Assembly: GCA_021396245.1 (NCBI GenBank)
Contig: WNYE01000034.1
Location: 310,001 to 374,000 of the forward strand
Direction: 5' to 3'
Origin: Sporothrix humicola
Taxonomy: Eukaryota; Ascomycota; Sordariomycetes; Ophiostomatales; Ophiostomataceae
Length of the DNA stretch: 64,000 bases
The notes below the pieces were generated by a model. That model saw only the letters and a list, made by a program, of their open reading frames with translations, made no database searches and was not told the DNA's origin. Positions 40,475-54,017 of this stretch are shown piece by piece. The position numbers were made by a program, and so were the translations under genes. The stretch's first letter is position 1, and each line of letters starts with the position of its first letter.

Positions 40475-41549
40475 ATGAAGTTCCTTGCTGCTCTCACATT
40501 GGCGGCCCCCGCCCAGGCCGCCCTCCGTTTCGGCTGCTCAACTCTGAGTATCCAGCGCCTCGACCCGCTGGTCCAGCCGGGCGCCATCCCGTCGAGCCAT
40601 CTGCACCAGATCGTCGGCGGCAACGCCTTCAACGCGACGATGACGGGCGACATTGGAAACCAGGCCAACTGCACGACGTGCACGTTCACCGAGGACTTTA
40701 GCAACTACTGGACGGCCGTCATGTACTTCAAGGCGCCCAACGGCACGTACAAGCGCGTGCCCATCATGCAGAACACGGCGCTGCCCAACGGCATCAACGG
40801 CGGCATGACGGTGTACTACACCCAAAAGGACTTTTCGTCGAATGGCAACGAAAAGATCACCGCCTTCAAGCCCGGCTTCCGCATGACCGTCGGCAACCCA
40901 GCGACGGCCTCGCTGACGGCCGCCGAGGGCCACGTCGGCTTGCGTTTCGTTTGTTTGGATGAGAAGGCCACGCGCTTCCCGGAGCTGCCGACCTTCCCCA
41001 AGCGGCCCTGCGTCGGCGGCATCATGACCGTCCACCACTTCCCGTCGTGCTGGGACGGCGTCAACCTCGATAGCCCGGACCATCAGTCCCATATGTATAA
41101 TACGCAAGGGGAGGCGTTTAGCAATGCCGGCGCGTGTCCCGCCTCGCATCCCGTCCGCATGCCCCAGGTCGCCTACGAGACGCTCTGGGATACGACGATC
41201 TTCAACGATTTGTACCCTGCCGACGGATCGAACCCCTTTTTCCTCAGCTACGGCGACGAGCACGGCTACGGCACCCACGCCGACTACATGTTCGGCTGGA
41301 AGGGCGACTCGCTGCAGCGCGCCATGGATTCTGACTGCATGTTCCAAGGCTGCGAGGACGGCAACCCGCTGCTGTCCCAGTCGGTCACGGAGATGAACAA
41401 GTGCTCGGTCGAGAGCACGGTCAAGGAGGACATTGATGGATGTAAGCCATGCGTAGCAGGAAGATGAGATGAAAAGAAAACATAACTGATACTAACCTGC
41501 GTGAACACTAGGGGTCACGGAGCTGCCCGGCCAGGCGATGCAGATGTAA
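40475..41549 (+). CDS. Secreted DUF1996 protein
   Basis: Exons 40475-41441 and 41512-41549 with a 70-bp intron containing ACTAAC before its acceptor; 334 aa. The short signal peptide MKFLAALTLAAPAQA is followed directly by LRFGCSTLSIQRLDPLVQPG, the usual DUF1996 mature start. SSHLHQIVGGNAFN, CTTCTFTEDFSNYWTAVMYF and HHFPSCWDGVNLDSPDHQSH are further family hallmarks. Conserved His and Cys residues suggest an extracellular fold with disulfides and possible metal or glycan contact; the biochemical role of the family is not established. The spliced tail gives DIDGWVTELPG, a known family end, whereas reading through the intron would give an unrelated short tail. It stands at the edge of a very large gene-free region. 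Confidence 0.9.
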
Positions 41550-44500
41550 ACATCGACATCTTGTTCGAACAAAGCGATCGGCTCGACGAGAGCATCGAAT
41601 GAGCGGCAAAGCGGGAAAAGGACAACGGGCGGTCCAGACTGTGCTTCTGCACCTCGATATTGTCTGTGCACGGCTGCGTCTTCCGTCAGCTGACAATACT
41701 GTGAAAGGAAATGATGGACAGGGCGAACAGTCAGGAAAACGAGATGAGAACGTGGCTTGAATCGTTGGTCTGGTCTTCTGTCGGCCTTCTCTTCTTCTTT
41801 GATCGTCTTTTTGTTGATCTTCTGCGAGCTCCTGTTGAGATGGCCAAAATGCTGGCAATACGGAGTAATGTGTGCATGGTCGTGGTTAGCACGTCAATAA
41901 TCTAAAAATTCTCATTTCTCACAAAATTATCCTGTGAAGCCTGTTGAAAGCGTGGCCGAAATTCAATGTCAGTAAAACTACGGAGTAAACCCCCTAAATT
42001 CAGCACATTATGGGGAGCAACACCTCCGCACTGTAAACCGTCTTGGGCGACCCATGAACTCAGGAAAACAATGGTCTCTTGGATTTTGTCGATCAGGAGA
42101 ATGACTTCCAATATTACTGTAAACAAACATCATGGCAATCAAAACCGACCAAAAGGATTCGTTGTAAGGGCTGTGTTGACGTGTGAAAGGAGGCATGAAA
42201 AGACAAGACTGACCAAAACCTGGAATCATGATAATCATTGATCTCGAAGCGACCTCTTGGCGTGACGAATACCCCAGAATGAGCACCAAAAAGCAAAGAA
42301 AAGCAAAGAACACTCACTGCCCAAAACGTCTATTTGCAGACGCCAAAACGCCACTCAGTGGTCAACGCTCTTGTCTTCAGCGCCCTCTTCTTTTCTTGTT
42401 TTTTGTCTTGTTTTCCTGTTGTTTTGTCCCCTTTTCCTTCTACTACAGCTTGGCTTCTCACCAGTTTACTTGGCCCCAAACTTGGCCCAAACTTGGCTTC
42501 TCACTGGCGTGTTTCCAGCTGGCCTTGGCTGCTGGCCTTGGCTGCCATCGTCTTGTTTTTCCCCAACATCCCACAAGGTGAAGAAATCTTATGGTTAATC
42601 TTCCGTATGCTACGGTGTCTTTGAATCGAGTCATCTCACTACGACAACTTGGCACAGAAAGGCACACACAAAACGATACACGCAGCATTGGATAGTGCCG
42701 TTAGCCCCATCCGGCTAGGAAATAAGAGAATTAGCCCCTAAATTAGTGCACTCTTTTTGCTGCTGAAAATGCCTTCGTTTGTTAGTTCCTGTCAGTCCCT
42801 GTCTCCCAAGAAACCAAGAAATCACCAAGAAAAAAAGCCACGCAATCGCCAATGTCTTGCCAGTTGTGCCAATCACGCCAATGGTCTAAACTGCGAATTG
42901 CTTGCAGTTTTGTGCATCGCTAGACATTTGGTGGACGCCTTCTTTTCATTTTTACTCTCTTCTTCTACTTTTGTGGCTTGCGCTTGTCTACGCGAAGCTT
43001 GCGTTGATGAAGCTTTTGGAGACGCGGACGACTGGTCGACTTGGCCACACTATGAGCGCCACAAGGCCGGTGGTGAAGTCAAATGGTCACCAATTTGACA
43101 CCAAAATACACTATTTCGACCGACAGAGAGAAAAGTGCGAGACAGGAAAGACAAACAAGCGAGACATCAAAGCAAAAAGAACGCATAACAAGATCAAGAC
43201 AGTCTCAGGTCTCGGGTCGCCTCAAGACAAGCTTAACTTTGTAGTTCATGCGCCCCGTCGGAGAATGCAAAAATAGGAAAACGGGGTCATGAGAGCGAAG
43301 CGTCGACAGAGTGTTGACGAGGCGTTGCGGCGTTGAAGATATTGCTTCGCAACATACGATCAAAATGCAAGAGAACGAAAACAAGAGAGCCCTATCAGGC
43401 TGGACCTTCATCATCCAAAGCCACAAATCTAGTCTCTCCTTCGTCACTCCTTCCGTATTTGTCCCCTATCTTGTTTGATTTTGTATCCGATGCCTTCCGG
43501 TCACCTCGCTCTTTCGCCTCGGACTTTCACGATCCCAACTCGCGCTTCGACCAACCGGAAGTTGCCCCCGATTCCCCTATATCTCGACCAGGACCAGTGT
43601 CCCTAACAATCCTGCATCGCGTCTAGCATCCCCATGGCTGTTGCTCCAGCCCCTTTCTGTCGTCTCCTTTCCTCACCTCGCTCTTGATTCGGAATGGTTT
43701 GAGGGATTCCGCTCGTTTATTATTGTTATTTTCGTAGCTATTGTCCGTGTCATTTGATTGTTGTGGTGATGGCTTGTTAATTGTGTTATTCTGTACTCCG
43801 TAGTCTCAGCCCATCTTGCTGCTTGCTCATCCGAATGTGTACATACTCGTCTGAATATGTAACTGTATTGATCAGAATATTTATTATTGATTGCAGCCTG
43901 TAAATTTTGATTTCTTGCTGAATTCGTATGTTGTCGTCGTCGTGCATGTTGTCTGTGGCTGGCATGTTCCGTATATTCTATTCTGGGTAGTTTACCCGCA
44001 CAATATATTCGTATCTCGCCATGTCGCACTATCTCACGCAGTACCTGCAGAATACCACCTTTGATACGCCTCGCTGCGTGTTGTTATGTCGTGCTGGATG
44101 TGGACTCTTCCCTTACTCAGGACCTTTCCTTCTTTTGTCCTCCCATTGCCAAGTGCAAATTACGTCGCAGCCGGTTCGATTAGAGCCTGCCCTTTCTAGT
44201 ATCTCTGTCGTCGTTGCTGCGCTGGTGTTGCATTGCTCTCTGTTTCTGGTTATTTTGTCGTCAGGACTCAGGAGAGGGAGGGTCGCAGCCTCGATTCCAT
44301 GGTGCACCGTCGGCCATCTCCCGGGAGTAGGTCGTGCACGGCCAGAGACGGCCAAGAGGAGGGGCCAAAAGAAAAAAAGAACGACGAAACAACCATAACG
44401 AGAGAGAACAAGCAACTGACCCAACGTTCCATCCGTGCCTGCGTCACATCGTACCTTTTTTCTGGTCTGCAATTCTCAAATTCTGCAACACTTCGTATTG

Positions 44501-47500
44501 CCTGTAGTTTCCCTTTGTCTGTTTGATTATGCATTTGCACAAGAAACGGACGGATACTTCCAGAGAATAGAATATATGCGCCCCCCTTTTTCTCAAAACA
44601 TATGCATCCCTGGAGGGGATAGTCGTTCATGTCGGATCCGAAACTAGCCCGTCCACAATCAGAGTTTTCATCAGACATCCTCGTCTATCCTCGTCAAAAC
44701 GGCGAGATTGTGGTGATACTGTTGTCAAGATTGACAAGAGTAGAAATAAAAATAAAAGCGCCCCTCTCTCACCAAAAGACCGAGCCCCTCTCGGGTGCAT
44801 GTCCGGATCAGCAGAGTGTATCCAGGCTCAGGGGTTGGAAAATAGAGAGCATGGTGAGATACGTAGTATACACCCTTGATACTTCTCGCCTCTTGTACCA
44901 GTACATACTTACTTGCAGATTTACTTATACTTACACAGTTATACCACTTACATCATTAACATAACTAACACCACTTACAAGAACACTGGATGGAACAATC
45001 TGTGCACCCTTTTGTCTATGCATCGGCCGTCCCCCTTTTCAGCTCTGATAATCTTTTATCTCGACATCACGTGCGACTTAGGCCAAGATAACTAGCCACC
45101 GACTCAATGAATGTCGCGATAGTCGTCGACAGATCTGCGGAGGATACCGCTTGGCAGTTTGTGTTTTTAACGCGCAGTTTCTTGGACGTTTCTCTATCCC
45201 CGAACCTTGCGATGTCTCACACCTCGTTTTCTTCCTCTGTCTCTCTCTTTTTTAGTTTTACAAGTACTCCGTAGAAGCACGACGTACATTGAGGGAGAAA
45301 GCAGGGGTGTCAGACTCGGACTTGGATGTCACTTTACGTGCTTGGTCCGTGCTTTTCTGCTTTCCTTTGGTTTGGTTCTAGCTGTTTTGGACGCCTGGGA
45401 GAAGGGGGCGCATGCCATTACCGTATTTGGCTCCCGGCATAAAGTGGCTTCATGGCTTGGGTTGGAAGTGGTGTGGATGGGTGGGGAGACACGAAAACGG
45501 ACAAAAAAAATGAAAAGAAGGCGAGAAAGAAGAATTCGAAAAGCTTGGAAGGGGAAAAGCGGAAAAAGACTAAGAACCAGTATGACTGTCGTCACCAGTT
45601 ACTTTGACGTCTTTGTTTTTCTCACACAAACATCTCGCACAACAATGTCCTTGCGCATCAGCAAGGGAGCGCCCGAGGATGAGAGACGGGAGCACATTGT
45701 GAACCATGAACTGACCAGGAGACGATCCAGGACAAGATCCAAGCTGCTGTGATTTTTGGTTCTGAGGAAATCAGGAACAGGAACCCGGAAACCAACGCCG
45801 CCCCCGAACCGAAAGAACGTGCTTCTTTTATTGTGCAGGCTAGCCCAGCAAGTAATCAATGGCTTTCAGTGCGAAAACAGGTAAAGGATCAACACAAAAC
45901 GTGAGACTTTGAGAACATGGGCCAAAGTGTGGTCTGTCAGGAGGAGCCTGTCAGAAGTTTGGGAAGGATTTCGACAGAGACTGGAAACTCTGGAGAACGG
46001 AAAAGGCAGGACAACGACGGCCGAAGCAGGATGCAATGCAAAATGGACAGAAAGTGGCCAAGGCCTGAAATTGCACTAGGGGAACGCGGCCAGGAACGAA
46101 CCCTGGACCAAAGCAAAAAAGGACCACGAAGAAAAAGAGAGATATTACCCCTGAATCGAACGTCAAGGGCAGAGGCTAGTGGAGATGGCGTTTGTTGTCG
46201 TTTGTGTCTTTTTTGTTGATTTTCACAAGCTTTTCGTATTTTCATGCAGCCAGCTTTTGTGGTTCGTGTCGGTCATTGCTTTTTTCGTTGACCAGATTCT
46301 CTTTCGTTCGTCTTCTTCCCTGCCAACCCAAAATCTAAATGTCGTTCGGAGCCGCTCTGTCGGGCTTTTTGGGGCGACGTGTCACATATATCTGAAGTGC
46401 TACAAGTGCAGGTGCTGTGAGTGATAAGTGAAACATGCCATACATCTTCGTCCATGTTGTGCGACTTTCCACGATGCGGGCGCAAAGACTGTCAATCGTT
46501 TTGCGTGGGTCTTTTTCATATCTTTCTAGAAGGTTATTCTCGACTCGCACTGACTTGCGGTTGCTCACATTGTGCAATGCAGCGCACTGTCAGACGTTTT
46601 TTCTCCTTGCATCGTGGAATTTTATCGAATTCGTCACGGCATGCAACCAACCGACATTTTCTTCTTCATCGTCGGCACACACAAAAGCCAAGCGATATGC
46701 ATGTGGTAGTAGCCGGCAGTAAACTTCCTTGAAACTTTCTTGGTAACCCAGATTGACGAATGTTTCTTAGTTGCTTTTTGTGTGTGTTTTTCTTCTTTTC
46801 ACCCGCATTGTTATTTGCTTTTTCTCGTTGTTGCCCTTGTCTCCTTCTTCATCGGGCCATTCTCGGGCTGTGCGCCCCTTTTTTGGCCGTTTTGTCACAT
46901 TTTTCTTGTTCATTTGGGGGCGGTTGGGGGTTGTCGGCGTGTTGCAGCCACCGATTCAGACAACTGAGACAATTGAGACAATAAAAAAAGAACAATGGAC
47001 AAGCTCCAGGGTCTTTTGCGAGAAACATGCAAGCGTTGCAACGGTGCAGCAGTGTAACGGCGAAAATGTGAAAAGATACAAGATACTTTATGTGTTCTGA
47101 CGACATTGGGATAAGAAATAAGGGTTCTCAGCGGGTAAGGGTTTGTGTAGTGGAGATAGGGCCGCAGCCAAGTGCAAGTGCGCGGGAAATATCTACGAGT
47201 AGGGCAAGTGGAAGGCCAAGGCGAGTTGAAATAGAAAAACGAGACAAGACACCTTAAAAAGGCGCAGAAAAGAAGGGAAAGGGCAGTTTCGAAACAAGGC
47301 AGAAAGGCCAAGCAAAAGCCAAGAAGGCACAAGGCGAAAAGAAGGCAGACCAGTGAAGACAAGGCGACGGCAAGTTGGGAAAAGAGGAGAAATGGACAAA
47401 CAAAGTCGACGCAATGCGACCACACGAAAGCAACTACAACACAGGAGAAAAGGAACAAAAAGGAAGCTTTTTAATGAGCATCGGCAGGCCCAGTTTTACC

Positions 47501-50500
47501 CTGTTTGTTTGTTTGTACGGGTACAAAAGACTAAAGAGAGCGAAGTGGGCGAGAAGGAGAAAAGAAAGAGGGCGATGGGACTACAGAAGCCAAATGGAGA
47601 CGAAAGATGGAGCCAATAATGGACCTTAAAGAAGGAGCGAAGAGATGGCTCGAGATAGCTGAAAATCACGAATCCACCGTAATACGGACGAGTGGCTAGT
47701 CGCGGACATACTTTCGTAGAATGCTTCTCTTTTTCTCGCAATGGAGCCATGCAGACGGAAACGAGATGGAGCACGGAGAAGACCCCAGAGACGGAGGAAT
47801 CTCCAGCCAGTCGGGCGAGAGAATTAAGGTGAAGGAAACATAGGCCCGGCCTGGCTGTTGTCCCTGACATCCTCGTCGAATCCTCGTTCACATCCTCGCG
47901 ACAATCGACATCCTGCGACCACTGCCCCGGAGACTGCCCCTGGAAACGAGGAACGGTCTCGACTCTGTTCTTTGCTGGGGAGCGACGGAAGACAAAGGCC
48001 GAGGAGACAGGTTGACTGCTCACTTTCTAATTGCATTTATTTTCGTAGACGACAGGCGTCCTTTTGTGAGACGATCCTTTGATTTTTGCAGACTCCCCTG
48101 GTCGCTGTCACAGCCCTTGATGTTGTGGATGAGGATGCATTATCTGTCAAGGAGGCATTGTTCGTGTCAGGGGAGTCGGCGCACTTACAGCACTTACAGC
48201 ACTTACACAGTCTCTTTCATCTCATCAACACTCGCAAACTCGCGATATGCCTCGCTGTTCGCTCGCTGTTACTGCTTATCCGAAGTGGTGTGTTTTCAAG
48301 CTTTTCTCTTTTCATGTCTCTTCCTTCTCTCGACTCTTCAATCTCTCTTCCTCGACCCCTGCCACGACGCTTTTCTCGTTCTGCACATCTGGTCTCCACT
48401 TACCTGCTCTCCCCACCTTTGCGCAGAAGTAGCGTCTTTTGTAGCGTCTTTTGCAGTCCAGCAGCCCCCCTTTTTCTGTGCCCACTTTCCAATCCCCGGC
48501 GGGCTTCCTTCACAGCAAATGAGACACTCTCACACCATCCTCGCTCGTTTTTTGTTTTCTCGTTCGCCTTCCGCAAAAGCCAAGTCGCCAGGATCCGGGG
48601 AAAAGCGCACCAGCACCAGCACCAGCAGCCCACTGGCCCAATGGCGGCCGTTCCGCGCTACGCTGCAAGTAGCGTCCTCCGTAGCGTCGATGGCCAGTCC
48701 ACTGGCGAGTGGCTCCTGCTGTGTATTATTTGTGATATTTCTGCTATTGCTCACCACAAATCCTTCTCGTCCGTCCCCTGTCGTCTGGTTTTTTTCCAGG
48801 CCTATCTCCCTGCGCACCGAGTGCCCACTAACATAGGAATAAGTCGGGGTCTAGTGTTATGGGTTATTTAGTACTCCTTATGGGCGGATCATATCAGCTC
48901 CTGCTTCTGGGGAAAGAACCACTGAGGGTCAGTCGAATGTCGCTAAGAGACAGGCGCCACTGGCACTATGGCACTATCAACGCCATGTCCAACCTTGCCC
49001 TGGCACAGACAGCCACAAAACACCACAAACTACCCATAACACCCAATTCCAGGCGTTTGCATTTCGTTAGGGCTCCTTGGTGTCTTGGTTTTGTCTTGGG
49101 TCACCTTTAAAATCTCGGGGCGTTTCTGGGCAGTCCCACCCCCGGATACTCTATTTGCAAGACCAAAAAGAAGCAAAAGCCTTGTGGCTTTGCGGTGTTC
49201 TTCAGTGTTTTGCTTGGGCCCTCTTCAATCTTTCGATTTTGAGGAACTTTTTACGCCTCCTTTCTCCATCTGAAGCTTCTTCACCACCTAAAGGTTGTGG
49301 CTTGAGTTCTGTTTTTCCTAGCTTCCCTCACTTCAGCTCAGTAACGGCGAGTCTTTAGTCGCCTTCTTCGCTCATCTGATTTGTCGGATGCCCTCCCTCC
49401 AAGTCATTTGACGTCGTTTTGCCACCGAGCTGAGAAGCTTTCCCAGCGAGCCCAACAGTAAAATGTAGAAACAGCTGACAACCCATCACAACAGCCACTG
49501 TCCCGAGCATCCGTCCGCTCTCTGTCAAAAAGAAGACCCAAAAGAAAGAAACGCCGTATGCACGACGCCTATCGTATATTTTGTGCTTTCGGTCCTCTTT
49601 CGCGCATCTTTCCAGCGATGTGCGGTGTGATGATAGGCATGGATTAAACCATATTTGGCAGGCTCTTTTTGTCACTCTTTTTCGTCTGTTCGCCGTCCCG
49701 TCTCACCAACCACTTTTCTGTAAGTATCGATACTCCGAGCCTCGCCTCAACAACTGTGTACTGGCAACAGCTCGCCAGCGTCTGTCCATCCGCTGCAGTC
49801 AGCATTCGTCCAGTGCATTGGTATGTACTCCGTATCTTGCGGCGCGTTGGTACTCTCTTTCCTCTCGTTGACTCTTCTCTCTCTCCTCCGCGCAGGGATA
49901 AGACCAGGATGGGAGTTTTGCTCGTCGGAGGACAACGCAGCTAGCAAACGCGCTAGACGATCCCTCCTCTTTTCTGTCTTGTGCCCTCGCTTCTCTCGCA
50001 GATGGCTGCGTGTCGTCTCTCTTTCCCATTCTCTCTGTCTCAAATCACCACCTGCAAATAGACCACCTCCCCAAGTCAACCCCAGTCAGTGGCGTTGCAC
50101 TGGACTATGCTCTTTTCTTCAAAGGGGAAATTCTCCTTGTCCTGGGTCGTATGTCTCGAGTTTCCTTCTCGACTCAGTACCCTGTCGTCTCCTTCTTCTC
50201 GTCTCCATCCCTCCTTTGATGGTCGACTGGATGTATCTGTCCGTTGATGCAAGCCGCAAACTTTGACCAACTTGTCACCTTTTTTGTCACCTTGTCAAGA
50301 TACTTTCTTCTTTCCTCTCTCTTCGCTCCCCTTGTCCATTGTTCCAACATCCTGGTCTTGTTCTCTTTCGTATGACCCCTGTCACCCCAGTCCCAAGCCA
50401 TTTCTGTCCAGGCCTCTTTTCCTTTTTGTCTTTATTTTTTTCTTTTTTTTTTCTTCTCTTACCCTGGTCCCCATCCCCTTCCCTTGTCCGACGTTAATAC

Positions 50501-50892
50501 CCAAATGGGAGGCTGCATGGAACGGGGCGTGTTCCTGGATTTCTGGATGTCCTTGGATCTGTGAGTGGAAGACGGAACAATACACCAGTCCACCCAAAGC
50601 CAAATAGTTAAAACCACTCGCATCCCACTCACCTCGCGATGGTCAGATTTTAAACTTTTGACCTGTGGACGACTTTCATTCTACAACGGTTCGACATATA
50701 TCACGCCTTTTCTCCCACCCTCGCTCTCGTCCGACCAATGCTGGCTCTTTGAACGCCGGTAGAGAGCATCGCCTTCGAGTCGACCTTGTCGTCGCCGTCT
50801 CTCTCTCTTTCGCTCCTCGACATATCAACCTCCGTCTCACCATCACCACCACCACCACCACCACCACCACCACCACCACCACCACCACCACC
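41550..50892. other. Gene desert, 9.3 kb
   Basis: No open frame here has the GC-rich third positions, domain motifs or splice pattern of the real genes around it. Frames of 80-274 codons occur on both strands but are Ser/Phe/Leu- or Arg/Lys-rich, as expected from pyrimidine/purine-biased DNA. The plus strand is pyrimidine-rich from about 46 kb onward. Five copies of TACGGAGTA/TACTCCGTA occur (41859, 41979, 43794, 45266, 49826), as do ACTTAC-rich tracts (44902-44960, 48184-48215). It could be the extended regulatory region of the gene at 50893, a noncoding transcript locus, or decayed repeat DNA. Confidence 0.5.
50838..50892 (+). repeat. (CAC/ACC)n microsatellite abutting a start codon
   Basis: A trinucleotide tract of about 17 units ends directly at the ATG of the Pth11-like gene, so it forms the last part of the 5' leader. 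It would encode His or Thr only if translation began upstream. Confidence 0.85.
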
Positions 50893-52130
50893 ATGACTGT
50901 CGACTATCCCACGCGGAGTGCGACGGTGGTCGTCGCCAATGCGGCGCTGATGGCCATCACGGGCATCTTCTTGCTTGTCCGCTTCTACGCCCGTGTCTTC
51001 CTTCTGCACCAGGTCGGCCTCGACGATGTGTTCATCTGGATTGCATCGCTGTTTGGCTTCACGCTGTCCATATCCGAAATCTTGAGTATGTCCATCCTGT
51101 CCTTTCTTACTGACATCCCATGTCGTTTCATCCCACTTACAAATCAGTGACAAAACATGGCCTCGGCATACATATCGAGGACGTCTCAGACGAAGACTTT
51201 GAGTACTTCCTCAAGCTGCAGTTCGTCGCCGCCATCACCTACGTCTGGGCGTTTGTGCTCATCAAGATCTCGTTCGCCGTCTTCTATCTCCGCGTCATCC
51301 CCACGCAGGGCTTCCGCCGCCTCAACTTTGTGATCATCACCATCCTGGCCATCCAGGGCATCGAGGAAACGTTTGTCGTCTGCTTCGCCTGCCAGCCCAT
51401 CTACAAGTTCTGGCGCCCGGCTGTCGAGGGCACCTGCCTCAACCTGCTCAACTTTTACTACATCTCGTTTGGCATCAAGCTGCTGACGGACATTGTGCTC
51501 TTCCTCGAACCCATCCCCACGCTGCTCCGCCTCAAACTGCCGTGGGTCAAGCGCATCGGTCTCGTCATCATGTTCTCGCTGGGTCTGCTGACCTGTGTCA
51601 TCTCCATCATTCGCGCCACCTACCTCAACGACACCAGCAACGACGTCACCTGGCGTCTTGTTGATCCCATCGACTGGTCCACCGCCGAGGTCTGCTCGCT
51701 CATCATCTGCGCCTGCGTCCCGTACGTGCGCAACCTGCTCGCCGAGATTCCGTTTGTCAACGAGGCCCTCGGTCTCTCGTCCAACCACTCCAAGGGCTAC
51801 CCTTCCAACTACGGCGCCCGCTCCGGCCAGGACAACTCCATCGCCCTCCAGACCCAGCGCACCTACATCCAGTCCCGCAACCTCAAGGGCGGCCACGGCA
51901 GCGTCTCGGCGTCGGCCACCGCCGCGGCCAACCCCTACGGCAACGGCGGCAACAACAACGGCTCCGGCCACCCCAACAACCGCATCCGCGCCACCGAGTC
52001 CACCGAGGAGATCTTCCCCAACTACATGGACAAGCAGGGCGGCATCGTCGTGTCGACCGACGTCAAGGTCGCAGTGGAGGAGGGCTCGCAGCAGAGCCAG
52101 GCCCGCTCCAGCTATTCTGCGTCGAGGTAG
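50893..52130 (+). CDS. Pth11-like rhodopsin-domain membrane protein
   Basis: Exons 50893-51085 and 51148-52130 with a 62-bp GTATGT...TCAG intron; 391 aa. It has seven membrane segments of the fungal rhodopsin-like domain. It begins at about residue 10 with ANAALMAITGIFLLVRFYAR. The conserved QPIYKFWRPAVEGTCLN, YYISFGIKLLTDIVLFLEPI and STAEVCSLIICACVPYVRNL follow. The C-terminal cytosolic tail (about 100 residues) is Ser/Gly/Asn-rich. There is no CFEM domain, so it belongs to the shorter class of Pth11-related receptors. Family members are linked to sensing of surfaces or nutrients in some fungi; ligand unknown. It stands alone after the 9-kb gene desert. Confidence 0.87.
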
Positions 52131-54017
52131 AGGCTGTCTCGATGTTGTGTTTTTGCTTCGCTCGTCACTATTTCCAGTTTTTTGGACCTAGCGGCGTATG
52201 TATGTTTAGTTTATTCGATGGAAATGCTCTATGGCCTGTTTTATTATCTTTATGTGTCGCCATCACTATTATTCCCCCAAATACGTCCGTCCAATCTTGT
52301 GCTCTACTTTCTTTTTTTCTTTTCTTTTTTTTTCTTTTTCGTTTCTTTTGTTTTTTTTTCTCACCAGCTTCATCTTTACTTTCCCTCTGCAGTTCCAAAG
52401 AAAAGCCGAATGTTTTATTATGAGACGATACGATCAAGCTCCATAGCCTGTTTGAATATGAATATTAATGTTTACTTCAAATCAATTGACACCTGACGGA
52501 CTTCATGATATCCTCACTTACAATCAATCGCTCGCCTTTTTTTGTGCCGACAATCCCCCTCATCTTTCCTGCCTCCCCTCCTTCCTCTTCTCTCCTTTTC
52601 AGTGTCCATCCCACTGTCGCACTTTGCCCACAGTGATAATCCCGCACTCACCCTTTTTTTACTGTCGATCTTTTGCGCAAACCAACCACCAATTCAGCAT
52701 TCGCCGTTCAGGCGTTCAGCCTGTCGCTCACTGCTCTTTTTTGCTCTCAGCTCTCCAGGGGACCCTCGCCCCCGGCTCCTGGTCAATTGCGAGCTGGATT
52801 TTCCTTTCGCTATTTTCGCCCGCTCTTTTTGCGGAGCACTCGCCCGCCGATCAATCTCGGCCGAGCGTTGGCAAGTAGCGACATGCTTCTTTGAGCAATG
52901 ATCGGTGCTGGTGGACAGCCATCCGTTGGCCAGCAAAAGCCTGCAACACCTAGAAAACGGCCAGGGCCCTTGTGCGCCAATGTGCATTCCCAAATACTGT
53001 TACTTCATCACTGCAAATCTAAATTTTGTTACCTTTCTTTTTCTTGGGTGCGTCTCAACCTTGTAGCCTCCCACGTATTTCCCATTTCTATTTCTGCTTT
53101 GCCCCTATTTTCCACAGATACTCGTTGCTTGTATTTGTACATGTGAAAGTCAATTAACTTGTCGACTTTGAATTGACGATGAAATGTTGCATTCGCACGT
53201 CCATTGTCGTCGCACTTTTCCATCGTCGATGCATCGATTTTTGCTTTCTTTTTGTCGTTTCAGTCAACGCCACCAAGATCTGTGTGTCGATACAGTCGCA
53301 CTCAATTGATGTGCGCTCGGTGGGGTCCCTGTAAAGTGTGCAGAAGCTACAAACAATGTTCATCGGAGGTTTTCGTCCCCCACGTACGACGTACATCGTC
53401 GCATTTTGCGCGCCGAGACCTGTGCCGAGACTTTCATGTCGCACTCACGGCCGGATGAAGACATTTACAACATCAGCCCGCCCAAAACACCGGGTCTGTG
53501 CTACGGATATTTTTTTCGCATTCACGCAGATGTAACAGGTCACGTTATGAGTACCGCAAATGTCAAATGGCAGAGGTAAGTTTGAGTTAGTGCGATGTGA
53601 ATATGCAAGTGACCAAAGCACTGTAGGTTGACAACTATGCGACTCATTCTTGCACGTGATTGTAAAGAGTTTCATGTTAAGTTACAAGAAGATCAAGTGA
53701 AATTTCCAACTTCAAACATGCTTTGATTTATTTATTATTCGTGATGAAGAAATGACTTTTCGAATAAAAGTCAAATTTTCAGTTTAATTATCAAAAGACG
53801 ATAAAATTAATGAAAAAATACGAAAAATATTGAGGCCGTGAAAAGGACAAGAAAGAAAATTGTGTAATTATGTTGCCTCCACGGTTTTATGTTAGAAAGT
53901 AAGAATATGCAATATCTCATAAATTAACATTATTGGATAATTTCTAAGATATCATCTCAAAGCTACAACATCACACGCAGACAAGAACACCCGTATATGG
54001 CAACGGAAAAGAGCCGT
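52131..54017. other. Intergenic, 1.9 kb
   Basis: Pyrimidine-rich then AT-rich spacer (especially 53.7-54.0 kb). No gene is seen. It separates the 3' ends of the Pth11-like gene and an MFS gene. Confidence 0.5.

Noticed and set aside
45207..45752. 181-codon frame in the gene desert
   Set aside because: Starts in a pyrimidine tract, ends in a Lys/Arg-rich stretch; no family character and not GC-rich at third positions.
46084..46104. T-arm-like stem (CCAGG / CCTGG around GTTCGTT, minus strand)
   Set aside because: No matching acceptor stem, D-arm or A box at the right distance.
48012..48871. Overlapping 274- and 261-codon frames in the gene desert
   Set aside because: Both are Ser/Phe/Leu/Arg-rich, expected from pyrimidine-rich DNA, with no motif or matching start context.
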